A stretch of DNA of 64,000 nt from an uncultured Desulfovibrio sp. (lineage in GTDB: Bacteria; Desulfobacterota; Desulfovibrionia; Desulfovibrionales; Desulfovibrionaceae): assembly GCA_934546745.1 (NCBI GenBank), contig CAKTDV010000016.1, forward strand, positions 5,708 through 69,707, written 5' to 3'. The position numbers were made by a program, and so were the translations under genes. Shown one piece after another: positions 1 to 9,291 of this stretch; the first letter of the stretch is position 1, and each line of letters begins with the position of its first letter. The notes beneath the pieces are model-generated. The model ran no database searches. It was not told where the DNA came from and saw only the letters and a program-made list of their open reading frames with translations.

Positions 1-518
1 GGATGGATGCGGCCCATAAGATCGTCGTCGCTTTCCCCGGCGTTGACGGGGACGGCCGCCTGAATGATGACAGGGCCGCTGTCCATGACTTCCTCCACAA
101 AATGCACCGTACATCCTGAGAGCTTGACGCCGTAGGCCAGCGCGTCCGCTCCACCGTGAATGCCGGGGAAGCTTGGCAGGAGGGCGGGATGGATATTGAC
201 GATTTTTCCGGCAAAGGCGGAGAGGAACACGCTGGAGAGCAGGCGCATATAGCCCGCCAGTACGACATATTCCGCGCCGGACTGGCGGATGGCCGCGACC
301 ATGGCGGCGTCAAAGGCCTCGCGGCTTTCAAAGGCGGTGTGATCGAGCGCCAGATGCGGGATACCTGCGGCTCGGGCTCTGTCAAAGACCTTCGCGTTCG
401 GCCTGTTGCCCGCAATAAGACGGATGTCCGCGTCCAGAAGGCCGGCGGCGGCCTTGTCAATCAGGGATTGGGCGTTGGTACCGCTGCCGGAAGCCAGAAT
501 GGCGATGCTCAGGGGCAT
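1..518 (-). CDS. purN: Phosphoribosylglycinamide formyltransferase, C-terminus beyond window edge
   Basis: This gene transfers a formyl group from 10-formyl-THF to GAR in cytosolic de novo purine synthesis. Read on the minus strand from ATG at 518, the first 172 residues are present; the usual length is about 190-210, so the C-terminus lies left of the window. Visible family features are the N-terminal GSGTNAQSLID loop, the catalytic pair in VNIHPALLPSFPG (Asn and His) and the Asp in EEVMDSGPV. It lies 38 bp downstream of the cobA/hemD fusion on the same strand, so pepA-cobA/hemD-purN is probably one transcript. Nothing looks damaged in the visible part. Confidence 0.93.
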   Translation of the reverse strand, partial: MPLSIAILASGSGTNAQSLIDKAAAGLLDADIRLIAGNRPNAKVFDRARAAGIPHLALDHTAFESREAFDAAMVAAIRQSGAEYVVLAGYMRLLSSVFLSAFAGKIVNIHPALLPSFPGIHGGADALAYGVKLSGCTVHFVEEVMDSGPVIIQAAVPVNAGESDDDLMGRIH

Positions 519-556
519 GGTATTCTCTCCGTTGTTTCTCTTTCCGGTTTCCGGCA

Positions 557-2065
557 TCAGCGCTTCAGGGCCGCGGAAACGGCGGCCACAAGGGCCGGGA
601 TGGTGTATTCGTCGGGTTGAATGTGGCAGGGAATGCCCCGCTTGGCGAGCGTGGCCGCGGTAATGGGGCCGATGGCGGCAATGCGCGCGCCGGAGGTTGC
701 CAGCGTCTCCGCGGAGAAGAGGGAGAGAAAATTTTCCACGGTGGATGAGGAACCGAAGGTCACGCAGTCGATGCTTCTTTCGCGCAGGCCGGTCAGTACC
801 TCCTCCTTGCGATCAGCGGCGGGAATGGTTTCGTAGACGGGGATGACATCCACCGTGGCCCCGGCCTTGCGGAGTTCGTCGGGGAGAACGTCGCGCGCCT
901 TGGCGGCGCGGGGCAGGAGTATGCGCATACCGCTTACCGGCCCCTGTGCCAGCAAATCGGCAACGACGCCTTCGGCCATATATTTCTCAGGTACAAGATC
1001 GGGTTCTATGCCGCGTGTACGCAGGGCTTCCGCCGTGGCGGGGCCGATAGCGGCCACCTTGCATGGCCCCAGGGCGCGCGTGTCGCGCCCGGCCTGTTCC
1101 AGACGCCGCCAGAAGTGTTTGACGCCATTGACGGAGGTGAAGATCACCCATTGATACTCGCCAGGCGCGGCAAGCGCCCTGTCCAGAGATGAATAGTCGT
1201 CCAGGGGTCTGATTTCGATGGTGGGGCACTGAATGACGCGCGCTCCGAGTTCCTCCAGCCGGGCGGCAAGCCCGCTGGCCTGTTCCCGCGCGCGGGTGAC
1301 GACGACGGTTTTTCCGTACAGGGGGCGCTGCTCGAACCAGCCAAGGGTTTCCCGCAGGGCGCAGACCTTGCCGACGACAATCACCGATGGGTTGGAGAAT
1401 CCGGCGTCGGCGGCGGCGCGCGGCAGTTGCCCCAGCGGCGCGACGAGGCTGCGCTGGTACGGCGTGGTGCCACGGTAGACGAGGGCCGCCGGTGTGGCGG
1501 CGTCCATGCCCGCCTCAATGAGGTTGCGGGCGATGTCGGGCAGGTTTTTCATGCCCATGACAAAGACCAGCGTGGACGCGCTGGATGCCAGCGCCAGCCA
1601 GTTGTGGACGGAGCCGGGTTTGTCCGGGCTTTCGTGCCCTGTGATGATGGTCACGGAGGAGGCGTAGTCGCGGTGCGTGAGCGGGATGCCCGCATAGGCC
1701 GGCGCGGCGACGGTGGAGCTGATGCCGGGAATTTCCTCAAAGGGCACGCCCGCGGCGCGCAATGCCTCGGCCTCTTCGCCGCCGCGTCCGAAAATGTAGG
1801 GGTCGCCGCCTTTGAGGCGGGCCACGATCCCCCCCTCCTTTGCCTTGCGGATCAGCAGGGCGTTTATTTCCTCCTGCGGCAGGGCATGGTTTCCCGCCAC
1901 CTTGCCCACATAGATACGTTCGGCGTCGGGATGGGCATGGGCGAGCAGCGCCTCGTTGGCCAGTGCGTCATAGATGACGGTGCCGGCGGAAGCCAGGGCG
2001 TCGCGTCCCTTGAGGGTAAGCAGACCGGCATCACCCGGACCCGCGCCGATAAGATAGACTTTCAT
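557..2065 (-). CDS. cobA/hemD: Fused uroporphyrinogen-III C-methyltransferase / uroporphyrinogen-III synthase
   Basis: This bifunctional enzyme of siroheme, cobalamin and alternative heme synthesis has 502 residues. Residues 1 to about 240 are a SAM-dependent CobA/SUMT domain: the N-terminal VYLIGAGPGD motif, LKGGDPYIFGRGGEE and the PGISS segment are all visible. From about residue 250 (GKTVVVTRAREQ) to the end it is a HemD domain that cyclises hydroxymethylbilane, with IFTSVNGV and VTFGSSSTVENF motifs. The fusion is common in sulfate-reducing Deltaproteobacteria and clostridia. The ATG follows a GAGGTGTG ribosome site inside the last codons of pepA and starts 2 nt after its stop, so translation is probably coupled. 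Confidence 0.95.
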   Translation of the reverse strand: MKVYLIGAGPGDAGLLTLKGRDALASAGTVIYDALANEALLAHAHPDAERIYVGKVAGNHALPQEEINALLIRKAKEGGIVARLKGGDPYIFGRGGEEAEALRAAGVPFEEIPGISSTVAAPAYAGIPLTHRDYASSVTIITGHESPDKPGSVHNWLALASSASTLVFVMGMKNLPDIARNLIEAGMDAATPAALVYRGTTPYQRSLVAPLGQLPRAAADAGFSNPSVIVVGKVCALRETLGWFEQRPLYGKTVVVTRAREQASGLAARLEELGARVIQCPTIEIRPLDDYSSLDRALAAPGEYQWVIFTSVNGVKHFWRRLEQAGRDTRALGPCKVAAIGPATAEALRTRGIEPDLVPEKYMAEGVVADLLAQGPVSGMRILLPRAAKARDVLPDELRKAGATVDVIPVYETIPAADRKEEVLTGLRERSIDCVTFGSSSTVENFLSLFSAETLATSGARIAAIGPITAATLAKRGIPCHIQPDEYTIPALVAAVSAALKR

Positions 2066-2067
2066 GG

Positions 2068-3570
2068 CTACACACCTCCTCGAACCAGTTCCAGCAGGGT
2101 TCGCGTACCGAAGGCCGTTCCTCCGGCGACGGTCAGGGGCGCGGCTTTGGATGCCCAGTCCACACCGGCGATATCAAGATGCGCCCAGCGCACGCCGTCC
2201 TGAATGAAGTGCTGCAGGAACAGGGCGGCATGGATGGCCCCGCCTTCGCGGGGGCCGATGTGGCAGATATCGGCCACGTCGCTTTTCATGTTTTCCTTGT
2301 AGTTTTTCCAGAGCGGCAGAGGCCAGAAGGCCTCGCCTCCCAGGGTGCCGGAGGCTTGCAGGCGTTCGCGCAGGGCGTCGTCATCGCAGAAGAGACCGGC
2401 CACTTCCTGACCGAGGGCCACGGCGCAGGCGCCTGTCAGCGTGGCAATATCCACAATGGCGGCGGGTGTCCACTGTTTCTGGGCATAGGCCAGGGCGTCG
2501 CACAGAACGAGACGCCCCTCGGCATCGGTGTTCTGGATTTCCACACTGTCGCCGTTGGCGGCCACAAGCACGTCGCCCGGGCGCGTGGCGCGTCCGTCCG
2601 GCATGTTTTCGGCGCAGGCCATGATGCCGATGACGCGGCGGGGTATACCCTCTCCGGCGGCGGCGGCCAGCACGGAGAGAACGATGGCCGCGCCCGTCAT
2701 GTCGCATTTCATGGTGTGCATGTTTGCGCCGGGCTTGAGGCTGATGCCGCCGCTGTCAAAGGTGATCCCCTTGCCCACCAGAATCAGCGGTTTCTCCTGT
2801 TCATGCCCTTTCGGGGCATGTTCCAGCACGACAAGGCGCGGGGGGCTGACGGACCCCTGCCCCACGGCCAGCAGGCAGTTCATGCCCTGTTCACGCAGAT
2901 CGTCCTCATTCAGAACAGTGCAGGCAAGCCCGCATCCGGCAGCCAGCGTCCGGGCTTTTTCGCCCAAATCGGCAGGGCCCAGAAGATTGGACGGCGTATT
3001 GGCCAGCGTCCGGGCAAGGGCGACGGCTTCGGCGGCGCGTTCGCCGCGCCGTGCGGCGGCCTGGCCGCCATCCGGCACAAAATCTCCCTCAAAACCGATA
3101 GCCAGCCACTCCGGATCCCTGTCTTCTTCCTGATCCGGTTTTTTCAACCCGCGGAGACGGTAGAGACCCAGCAGGGAGGCGTAGACGGCTTCTTCCACAA
3201 GGCGTTCCCGACCGCCGGGCAGGGTTGCCAGCAGGGGTTCGGGAATGAGGACGCTGGTTGCGCCCGCTGCCCGGCAGCGGCGCAGGGCCGCTCCAAGGGC
3301 CTTGCGCACGTCGTGGACATCCACGTTTTCCCGATCGCCAAGACCCACGGCCAGCACACGGGGGATAGCGAGTTCAGGGTGCCCGTACAGCATGGTCAGC
3401 TCGTCCTTCTTGCCGTGCGCGTCACGCAGGGCCGGGGCAATGGCGAGCCAGGGGGCCGCGGCATCCACGCAGGGCACGGTACCGGGCAGGCGTTCGCCTT
3501 TGCAGAACAATACCACCATGACATCGGCCTTCCAGTGGGCGGGGCCGTTACATTGAAAACGTATATCCAT
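2068..3570 (-). CDS. pepA: Leucyl aminopeptidase (M17 family)
   Basis: This is a cytosolic two-metal aminopeptidase that removes N-terminal residues from peptides. The 500-residue frame has the expected two-part M17 layout: a variable N-domain, then a catalytic C-domain from about residue 180. Diagnostic segments are GKGITFDSGGISLKP (Lys and Asp metal ligands) and NTDAEGRLVL (catalytic Asp, Glu and Arg). I chose ATG 3570 (protein begins MDIRFQ) because an AGGAG site lies just upstream; the frame stays open for 23 more codons upstream, but that stretch lacks a good ribosome site. It is the first gene of an apparent pepA-cobA/hemD-purN unit and is divergent from hemW. Confidence 0.93.
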   Translation of the reverse strand: MDIRFQCNGPAHWKADVMVVLFCKGERLPGTVPCVDAAAPWLAIAPALRDAHGKKDELTMLYGHPELAIPRVLAVGLGDRENVDVHDVRKALGAALRRCRAAGATSVLIPEPLLATLPGGRERLVEEAVYASLLGLYRLRGLKKPDQEEDRDPEWLAIGFEGDFVPDGGQAAARRGERAAEAVALARTLANTPSNLLGPADLGEKARTLAAGCGLACTVLNEDDLREQGMNCLLAVGQGSVSPPRLVVLEHAPKGHEQEKPLILVGKGITFDSGGISLKPGANMHTMKCDMTGAAIVLSVLAAAAGEGIPRRVIGIMACAENMPDGRATRPGDVLVAANGDSVEIQNTDAEGRLVLCDALAYAQKQWTPAAIVDIATLTGACAVALGQEVAGLFCDDDALRERLQASGTLGGEAFWPLPLWKNYKENMKSDVADICHIGPREGGAIHAALFLQHFIQDGVRWAHLDIAGVDWASKAAPLTVAGGTAFGTRTLLELVRGGV

Positions 3571-3776
3571 ACATGACTCCTGTCTGCGGGAAACCGCTTG
3601 TGAGAAGGGCAATATACGCAAGGCGTCCTTTTTTGCCAAGGCGCGCCCGGAGGCGCCGCGGGGGCGTTGCCATGCCGGATACGCGAGGTGGCGAGGCGTG
3701 TTTTTGCCGTTGGTTCTTTTTTTGCATGGTGAGGAACGCTGACCAGAGAGTCACTTTTCTGTCATCAAGGTGCGCC

Positions 3777-5054
3777 ATGCTGATCTATATCCATGTTCCC
3801 TTTTGCCGCCGGCGGTGTCGTTACTGTGCCTTTTATTCCCTGCCCCTTGGGCGCGGTGGCAATCCCCGCATGTCCGATCATTTGCGGGCGTATGCCGATA
3901 CGCTGCTGATGGAGCTGGCCCACTGGGGCGATCGTTTCGGCGGGATGCCGGTGGAGTCCGTCTTTTTCGGAGGAGGGACGCCGAGCCTGTTGTCTCCCTC
4001 CTTTATACATGCCGTGCTTGATCGTATCGGGCGGTATTTTGCTCTGGACCCGAAAGCGGAAATCACGCTGGAAGCCAATCCCGAATCTCTGCGGCGGCAG
4101 CAGGATGCCGCGGATTTTCTGGCGGCGGGGGTGAATCGTTTGTCCATCGGCCTGCAAAGCCTGGATGACAGCGTGCTGCATATGCTGGGGCGATCCCACA
4201 AGGCGGCGGACAGTCTGCGGACGGTGTTTAACGCCCGCGAAGCGGGCTGCGCCAATATCAGCGTCGATGTGATGTGGGGCCTTCCTGGGCAGAGTGTGCG
4301 TCAGTGGCTGCGGACGCTCAAGGACATATGCCGGATAGGGCCGGATCATATTTCCTCATACGGTTTGACGCTGGAGCCGGGGACGCCGCTGGAGCAGGAC
4401 TGCTCCAAGGGGCGGCTTGCCCTGCCGCCGGAGCGGGATCAGAGCCTGATGTATATGGAGGGATCGGCCCTGCTGGAGTCGCAGGGCTACCTGCATTATG
4501 AAATTTCCAATTATGCGCGTATGGGTTTCCAGTGCCGTCATAACCTGGGGTACTGGGAGGGGCGGGACTATCTTGGCCTGGGGCCCTCGGCGACCTCGAC
4601 CATGCTCCATACCCGCTGGACAAATCCCGCCAGCCAGCAGGCGTGGGATGCGCAGGTGCGCGACGGGACGCTGGGACAGGAGCCGGAGCTGCTGACCCCC
4701 CGTGTGCGCGTGCTTGAGCTGATCATGCTGCGCTTGCGAACGGCGCGCGGTCTGCGTCTCAAGGCGTACAGGATGTTGACCGGCCGCGATTTCGTCAAGG
4801 ATAACCAGCGGATGATTCAAGCCCTGTATGACAATGGCCTTGTGCGCATGCGCGACGGCTATCTGCGCCTGACGCGCAAAGGCATGCTGGTTTCCAACGC
4901 CATTTTGCGCAATCTGTTTGAGAACACCGGCAATATGCTGGCACTGCCGCAGAATCAGCCGTTGACCATACCGCGGGCAGCGGATTTTGATGCGGAAGAG
5001 CTGGAGGATCTCGATCGCGCGCTGGTGCGGGCGACCATTTCCCCGGGCGCGTAG
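3777..5054 (+). CDS. hemW: HemW-like radical SAM protein (coproporphyrinogen III oxidase-related)
   Basis: HemW is a radical SAM protein thought to chaperone or insert heme; many copies are annotated as oxygen-independent coproporphyrinogen oxidase. The 425-residue protein begins MLIYIHVPFC and has the cluster motif CRRRCRYC (CX3CX2C) at residues 10-17. The SAM-binding FFGGGTPSLL and ITLEANPES motifs follow, then a C-terminal HemW winged region. HemN-specific N-terminal sequence is absent, which favours HemW. ATG 3777 was chosen because the radical SAM core starts right there; upstream sequence in this frame looks non-coding. The ribosome site is a weak TCAAGG. Confidence 0.9.
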   Translation: MLIYIHVPFCRRRCRYCAFYSLPLGRGGNPRMSDHLRAYADTLLMELAHWGDRFGGMPVESVFFGGGTPSLLSPSFIHAVLDRIGRYFALDPKAEITLEANPESLRRQQDAADFLAAGVNRLSIGLQSLDDSVLHMLGRSHKAADSLRTVFNAREAGCANISVDVMWGLPGQSVRQWLRTLKDICRIGPDHISSYGLTLEPGTPLEQDCSKGRLALPPERDQSLMYMEGSALLESQGYLHYEISNYARMGFQCRHNLGYWEGRDYLGLGPSATSTMLHTRWTNPASQQAWDAQVRDGTLGQEPELLTPRVRVLELIMLRLRTARGLRLKAYRMLTGRDFVKDNQRMIQALYDNGLVRMRDGYLRLTRKGMLVSNAILRNLFENTGNMLALPQNQPLTIPRAADFDAEELEDLDRALVRATISPGA

Positions 5055-5117
5055 CGCGGGCATTGTCCGTGTGACATCGCGCGCGTCCGGGATCGGGGCG
5101 AAGGGGATGAACGGAAT

Positions 5118-5148
5118 ATGCCGCGTTTCCCCTGGGGAAACGCGGCAT
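5118..5148. terminator. Perfect 15-bp inverted repeat between convergent hemW and cheV
   Basis: ATGCCGCGTTTCCCC is followed after one base by its exact reverse complement. It lies 64 bp after the hemW stop and 8 bp beyond the cheV stop, where a shared bidirectional terminator would sit. No strong T tract follows on either side, so termination may rely on the very stable stem. Confidence 0.6.
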
Positions 5149-5155
5149 CTCTGTC

Positions 5156-6169
5156 TCAGGAGGTGAACGGACTTGCCGTGAAGGGGCTCGTCGTATGGTT
5201 CTGCTGCGCCTTGGCGGGGGGCATGGGTTGGCCCCAGGTTTCCTTGATCAGCGTGTTCAGCTTGTCGGACAGCGCCTTCAGATCGGGCTTGGTGAACTGG
5301 GCGTCCGCGCCGACGGAGGCACACTTGCGCGCCAGCGGATCATTGATCATGGATGAGAAAATGGCCACGGGAATACGCTTGAGCACCGGATCCTCCTTGA
5401 TGTGCTTGCACAGGGCCAGCCCGTCCATGGAGGGCATTTCGATGTCGGAGATAATGCCCGCGCAATAGTTGGAGATGGGTTCTCCGGTTTCTTCGCACTG
5501 TCGCTTGAGTTCCAGCAGATAGTGCCAGGCTTCTTCCCCGTTGACTTTCTGCGTCAGGGTGAAGCGGCCTTCCTGGGCGAGCAGGTGCGCCACAAGGCTG
5601 CGGATACTGGAGGAATCGTCCACATGGAGGATTTCCCGCGGGCAGTCTTCCTTGACAATCTGATCCTCATCGGGATAGCGGATGGCCATGCTCGGGTTGA
5701 GTTCGGCGACAATGGCTTCCAGATCCAGCAGGAAAATGACGCGGTCTTCCAGCCGCACGACGCCTGTAATGGAGCTCTGGCTGATGTTTTGCAGAAAATT
5801 GCCGGGGGCTTCCACATCCGTCCAGCTCAGGCGGTAGATGCGGTTGACGCCGGAGACGAGAAAGCCGGTGTAGACGGTATTGAATTCCGTGACGATGACC
5901 TTGGCATCCTCGTTGGTAATGGGGGTGCTGCCAAGATACTTTGCCATGTCAATCATCGGTACGATGCGCCCGTTGCGGTGGGAGAAAGCGCCGAGCACGG
6001 CCGGATGTCGCATTTCCGGCATGGCCGTAATGGGTTGGCGACGGATGATTTCCACTACCTTGGCCACATTGAGCCCGTAGTGTCCCTCATAGTCGTCCTG
6101 ATTGACGTAGAATTCCACAATTTCCAGCTCGTTTGTGCCGGTTTCCAGCAGGATATTGGTTTGCGACAT
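5156..6169 (-). CDS. cheV: Chemotaxis protein CheV (CheW-like plus receiver domain)
   Basis: CheV couples chemoreceptors to CheA and has a phosphorylatable tail that aids adaptation. The 337-residue protein has an N-terminal CheW-like domain (about residues 10-165, with IIRRQPITAMPEMRHPAVLG and GIVP-type segments). A receiver domain follows at about residues 178-310. It contains the acidic pocket (HVDDSSS), the phosphoacceptor Asp in GIISDIEMPSMDG and the conserved Lys in FTKPDL. The last 20 residues are Ser/Thr/Pro-rich. No other chemotaxis gene is in the window, so it is a stand-alone locus. It has about 430 bp of upstream DNA before the next gene. Confidence 0.94.
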   Translation of the reverse strand: MSQTNILLETGTNELEIVEFYVNQDDYEGHYGLNVAKVVEIIRRQPITAMPEMRHPAVLGAFSHRNGRIVPMIDMAKYLGSTPITNEDAKVIVTEFNTVYTGFLVSGVNRIYRLSWTDVEAPGNFLQNISQSSITGVVRLEDRVIFLLDLEAIVAELNPSMAIRYPDEDQIVKEDCPREILHVDDSSSIRSLVAHLLAQEGRFTLTQKVNGEEAWHYLLELKRQCEETGEPISNYCAGIISDIEMPSMDGLALCKHIKEDPVLKRIPVAIFSSMINDPLARKCASVGADAQFTKPDLKALSDKLNTLIKETWGQPMPPAKAQQNHTTSPFTASPFTS

Positions 6170-6596
6170 ACTGTCTCCAAAAGCCGGTGGCGGCGAAAGC
6201 GCGCCGGGCGTAATGTCCAGAACATATTTTCTAGGGATACTGGGGCGCTCTCAGAAGGCGGCCTGTCCCTCCGTGCGCAGGCGCGCCTCTTCGGGATGCG
6301 CCCTGTATGCTCTCCCGCGGGGTCTGCCCGGCGCGGACACAGCCGGATCGTGGATACGGCATCCTGCGCGCCCGTCACGTCACCTGTTAGCACATAAAAG
6401 ACGGAAAGGCAAAACACCGGCTGTATGCCTCATTTTCAGGAAAAACGGCGCCGCGCGTCTGGTGATCGGAACGGAATCGACGTTCCTTTTTGCGGACGCT
6501 CCGTACAGCCGGTCTCCACCGGATACCGGGATACAGGCTTTTCGGCCATATGCGGGAAATCTTTACGCGGGGGCGCCGCTTCCTTCGAGGAACAAC
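6170..6596. other. Gap of 427 bp upstream of cheV, no gene recognised
   Basis: Both flanking genes are on the minus strand. Short open frames occur here but none has a ribosome site or recognisable content. The segment probably carries the cheV promoter and leader and the 3' end of the cysteine synthase transcript; no clear promoter or hairpin could be called. Confidence 0.4.
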
Positions 6597-7517
6597 TCAT
6601 TTTGTCTCCGCGAAGAGACCGGTGGACAGATAGCGTTCTCCGGTATCGCAGGCAAAGGTGACAATGTGTCTGCCGTTCATTTCCGGGCGTGCCGCGAGAC
6701 GCAGGGCCGCCGCGAGATTGGCCCCTGTGGAGATGCCAGCGCAGACGCCTTCCGCGGCCATGAGCCTGCGGGCGGTTTCGCGGGCTTCTTCCGTGGTGAC
6801 CGTGAGGATTTCATCCACAATGTCCCGGTTCAGATTTTTGGGGACAAAACCCGCGCCGATGCCCTGGATACCGTGGGGACCGGCCTTGCCGCCGGAAAGC
6901 ACGGGCGATTCGGCAGGCTCCACGGCGATAATGCGGCACTCCGGCAGCAGACCCTTGAGATATAGCCCCGTACCGGAGAGGGTCGCGCCGGAGCCGACGC
7001 CGCTCACCAGGGCATCGACGGTTCCGTTGCTGTCATGCAGAATTTCCGGCCCCGTCGACGTGTAGTGGGCTTCAATGGCGTCGGCATTGGTGAACTGGCA
7101 GGGGCGGAACGCCAGGCGTTCCGCCGCGAGTTGTTCCGCCATCTCCACGGCGCCGCCCATCCCTTTTTCCGCGGGGGTAAGTATCAGTTCCGCGCCAAGG
7201 GAGGCAAGCAGCTGGCGGCGTTCGACGCTCATGGATTCCGGCATGGTCAGAACGCAGCGCAGTCCGCGCACGGCGCAGGTCATGGCCAGCCCGATGCCCA
7301 TGTTGCCGCTGGTGGCCTCCACGACGGAGCCGCCCGCGGTCAGTTCACCGCGTTGCATGGCGCGATCCAGAATGTGGAACGCCGCGCGATCCTTGACGGA
7401 GCCTCCGGGATTCTGATTTTCGAGCTTGAGAAGCAGAACGCCCGGCAAACCGGCCGCAAGGCGGGAAAGACGCAACAGGGGCGTACGTCCGATGCTTTGG
7501 AGTAGGGTCGTGAGCAT
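6597..7517 (-). CDS. cysK: Cysteine synthase (O-acetylserine sulfhydrylase), PLP-dependent
   Basis: The enzyme makes cysteine from O-acetylserine and sulfide in the cytosol. At 306 residues it has normal CysK/CysM length. The PLP-binding Lys lies in NPGGSVKDRAA near residue 41, the substrate loop is EATSGNMGIGLA, and the phosphate-binding glycine loop is SGVGSGATLSGTG. The C-terminal GERYLSTGLF is typical of CysK and CysM. CysK versus CysM cannot be separated with confidence by eye. The gene stands alone between cheV and a divergent small exported protein. Confidence 0.92.
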   Translation of the reverse strand: MLTTLLQSIGRTPLLRLSRLAAGLPGVLLLKLENQNPGGSVKDRAAFHILDRAMQRGELTAGGSVVEATSGNMGIGLAMTCAVRGLRCVLTMPESMSVERRQLLASLGAELILTPAEKGMGGAVEMAEQLAAERLAFRPCQFTNADAIEAHYTSTGPEILHDSNGTVDALVSGVGSGATLSGTGLYLKGLLPECRIIAVEPAESPVLSGGKAGPHGIQGIGAGFVPKNLNRDIVDEILTVTTEEARETARRLMAAEGVCAGISTGANLAAALRLAARPEMNGRHIVTFACDTGERYLSTGLFAETK

Positions 7518-7739
7518 GGCACCCTCGCAATGGTGTTAATGGAGAAATGCGCCGCGGCGTTTTGCAATGCGCAAGGCGCTGTGCGCGGAGACGCGAAGCG
7601 ATGTACCAGATACCTACGTAGGCGATTTTATCCGTATTGGCAATCCTGCCTGTTGCGCCATGCCTTGACGAACCGGCTTGACGAAGCGCCGTGCGCAGGG
7701 CATGCAGAAAAGAGCGACACTGCTCGCAAGGAGGGGAAA

Positions 7740-8198
7740 ATGAGATTGCTGTTTGCCGCGGCGGGGTGCGCTCTGATGCTTGTTGTTGCGGCGGGCGGCG
7801 CGCAGGCGCGGCCCGATCTGGTGGAACTGTATGCCGAAGCCGTGCGCACCGCGGACGCGGCCGCGCTGGAGCGGCTTCTTGCGCCCAACTACTGGCATAT
7901 CAGCTCCAACGGCCATATTCAGGACAAGGAACATTTTATCGCCGCCATCAAGACCGGGAAGCTGGCCGTCAAAACGTTGCGTATCCGTAACGTTCGCGCC
8001 TCCATGGCCGGCAAGACCCTTGTCGTGACCGGGAATGGCCTCATGCGGGGCGTCAGCGATCCGCCGCTTCCCGAAGGGTTGATGCGCTATACCCTGGTGC
8101 TTGGGGATAACGGCGGACGGCAGCAGGTCGTCCTGTTTCAGGCGACCCCTGTCATTCCGTCGGCCGGTTGCGAGGATGGCAATTGCGCTCTGCGCTGA
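7740..8198 (+). CDS. Exported NTF2-like (DUF4440-type) small protein
   Basis: The 152-residue protein has a signal peptide: MRLL, then a hydrophobic run, with likely cleavage after AQA near residue 22. The mature part resembles the SnoaL/NTF2-like DUF4440 fold (ELYAEAVRTADAAALERLL, then APNYWHISSNGHIQDKEHFI). That fold often binds small ligands but has no predictable reaction here. ATG 7740 was chosen because AAGGAGG lies 6 nt upstream and the signal peptide starts there; the frame stays open far upstream without coding character. The Cys residues near the C-terminus (GCEDGNCALR) could form a periplasmic disulfide. Function unknown. Confidence 0.75.
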   Translation: MRLLFAAAGCALMLVVAAGGAQARPDLVELYAEAVRTADAAALERLLAPNYWHISSNGHIQDKEHFIAAIKTGKLAVKTLRIRNVRASMAGKTLVVTGNGLMRGVSDPPLPEGLMRYTLVLGDNGGRQQVVLFQATPVIPSAGCEDGNCALR

Positions 8199-8582
8199 CG
8201 GCGCACCGGGCCTGTCCATGGAAGGGGGTGGAGGCGGCACGCGGCAAATTTTGCCGGGGGAGGAGGACGCGCGATGCCGTATGCCGGCAGATTCGTCCCT
8301 TTCCCTCCCTTCGGCCTCATCGTGGGGCGCGCGGGCGACGCCAGAAAAACAGCCGTGCCGTTTTTTTCATTGCGTGCCATCCTTTTTAATAAAAACAGCT
8401 TGTTATAGTTTTCGAACACGGCGGGAACAGCCCGGCGGACAGGAAAAAAAGAGCGGTGTCCGCCGTTTTCGCCGGGAGCGTTTCGTTGTTGGATCTTTTT
8501 TTGCTTTATAAGGCGCGACGAGAGAACACGGAACTTTTTTCAGGGCCGCAACGTTGATGTGACGGCTCCAAAGGACAGAACC
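8199..8582. other. Gap of 384 bp before the FlxA-like gene
   Basis: No gene is recognised. The stretch is rich in homopolymer T and A runs. Near 8486-8512 there is a loose sigma-70-like pair (TTGTTG and TATAAG) with a short 15-bp spacer, which I consider too weak to call as a promoter. Confidence 0.4.
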
Positions 8583-8951
8583 ATGCAGATTACCAATGAC
8601 TCCTCTCTGTCGGCGCTTGATCTTTTTGGTACGGATTCCGTTTACGCAAATGCAACGGAAAAAGAGATGCGGGGTACGGCACTGCTGTCGCGGGATGGAG
8701 ACAGCGTGACCATCTCCGGGGAAGCGCGCCAGCTGTACGCGCAACAGAGCGCCGCCGCGCAAGAAAACGCGGCCACCCCGGCTCAGGGGGGAACAGGCGG
8801 CAGCGGAAGCGACAACAGCCAGATTCAGAATCAGATCCAGAGCCTGCGAAGCCAGATTGCCTCGCTGATGCAGGTATCCGGTGAGAACAATACCGGGGAG
8901 ATTGCCGCCTTGCAGGCACAGCTTGCTGCCTTGCAGGCCCAGCTGGGCTAG
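8583..8951 (+). CDS. FlxA-like small coiled-coil protein
   Basis: The 122-residue protein has no signal peptide or membrane segment. The C-terminal half (from about residue 78) is a Gln-rich heptad coiled coil (QIQNQIQSLRSQIASL and later AALQAQLAALQAQLG), which resembles FlxA-like domains. FlxA family members are linked to flagellar regulons, but no flagellar gene is nearby. The N-terminal half is polar and ends in a Gly/Ser linker. ATG 8583 follows an AAAGGA site; an upstream in-frame ATG at 8559 has no ribosome site. A strong terminator follows, so the gene is likely monocistronic. Confidence 0.65.
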   Translation: MQITNDSSLSALDLFGTDSVYANATEKEMRGTALLSRDGDSVTISGEARQLYAQQSAAAQENAATPAQGGTGGSGSDNSQIQNQIQSLRSQIASLMQVSGENNTGEIAALQAQLAALQAQLG

Positions 8952-9020
8952 CGCGGTTTTTTACATCTTTTCCATCGGGGGATGCCGCTGTTGCCGTGGC
9001 GGCGTCTCCTTCCCCTCCCC

Positions 9021-9057
9021 AAAGAGGCGTGCCTTTGCCGTGGCACGCCTCTTTTTT
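9021..9057 (+). terminator. Rho-independent terminator after the FlxA-like gene
   Basis: The stem AAGAGGCGTGCC pairs perfectly with GGCACGCCTCTT across an 8-nt loop, and a run of six T follows. This is a textbook intrinsic terminator on the plus strand. Confidence 0.9.
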
Positions 9058-9215
9058 GTCTCATAACGGATAACGCCTGCCCTTGCCACGGCGCGCCCGT
9101 GTGTGGGCAAGTTGCGTGTGAAATTTCTCAATAGCAAAAATGGCGCTGCCCGCGCACGGCGTCAATACGCTGTTTTTCCCCGCACGCGGGCCCGGGCGTC
9201 CGTCAGAAAAAAGAG

Positions 9216-9243
9216 TTGACCTATTAGGAATTGTTACTATAAA
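9216..9243 (+). promoter_or_regulatory. Sigma-70-like promoter of rubrerythrin
   Basis: TTGACC at 9216-9221 and TATAAA at 9238-9243 are separated by 16 bp. They lie about 50 bp upstream of the rubrerythrin ATG, in a locally AT-rich patch. The spacer (ATTAGGAATTGTTAC) would be a natural place for a peroxide or iron regulator to bind, but I see no clean dyad matching a PerR or Fur box. Confidence 0.6.
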
Positions 9244-9291
9244 ATAGCCGGAACAACCCTCCCAACCGGCGTCAACGCCAAAGGATATCCC

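Noticed and set aside
6055..6417. Minus-strand frame overlapping the start of cheV
   Set aside because: It overlaps the cheV N-terminus in another frame, and its unique part is Arg-rich without a ribosome site.
8486..8512. Promoter before the FlxA-like gene
   Set aside because: TTGTTG and TATAAG have a spacer of only 15 bp inside a T-rich run, so the match is not better than chance.
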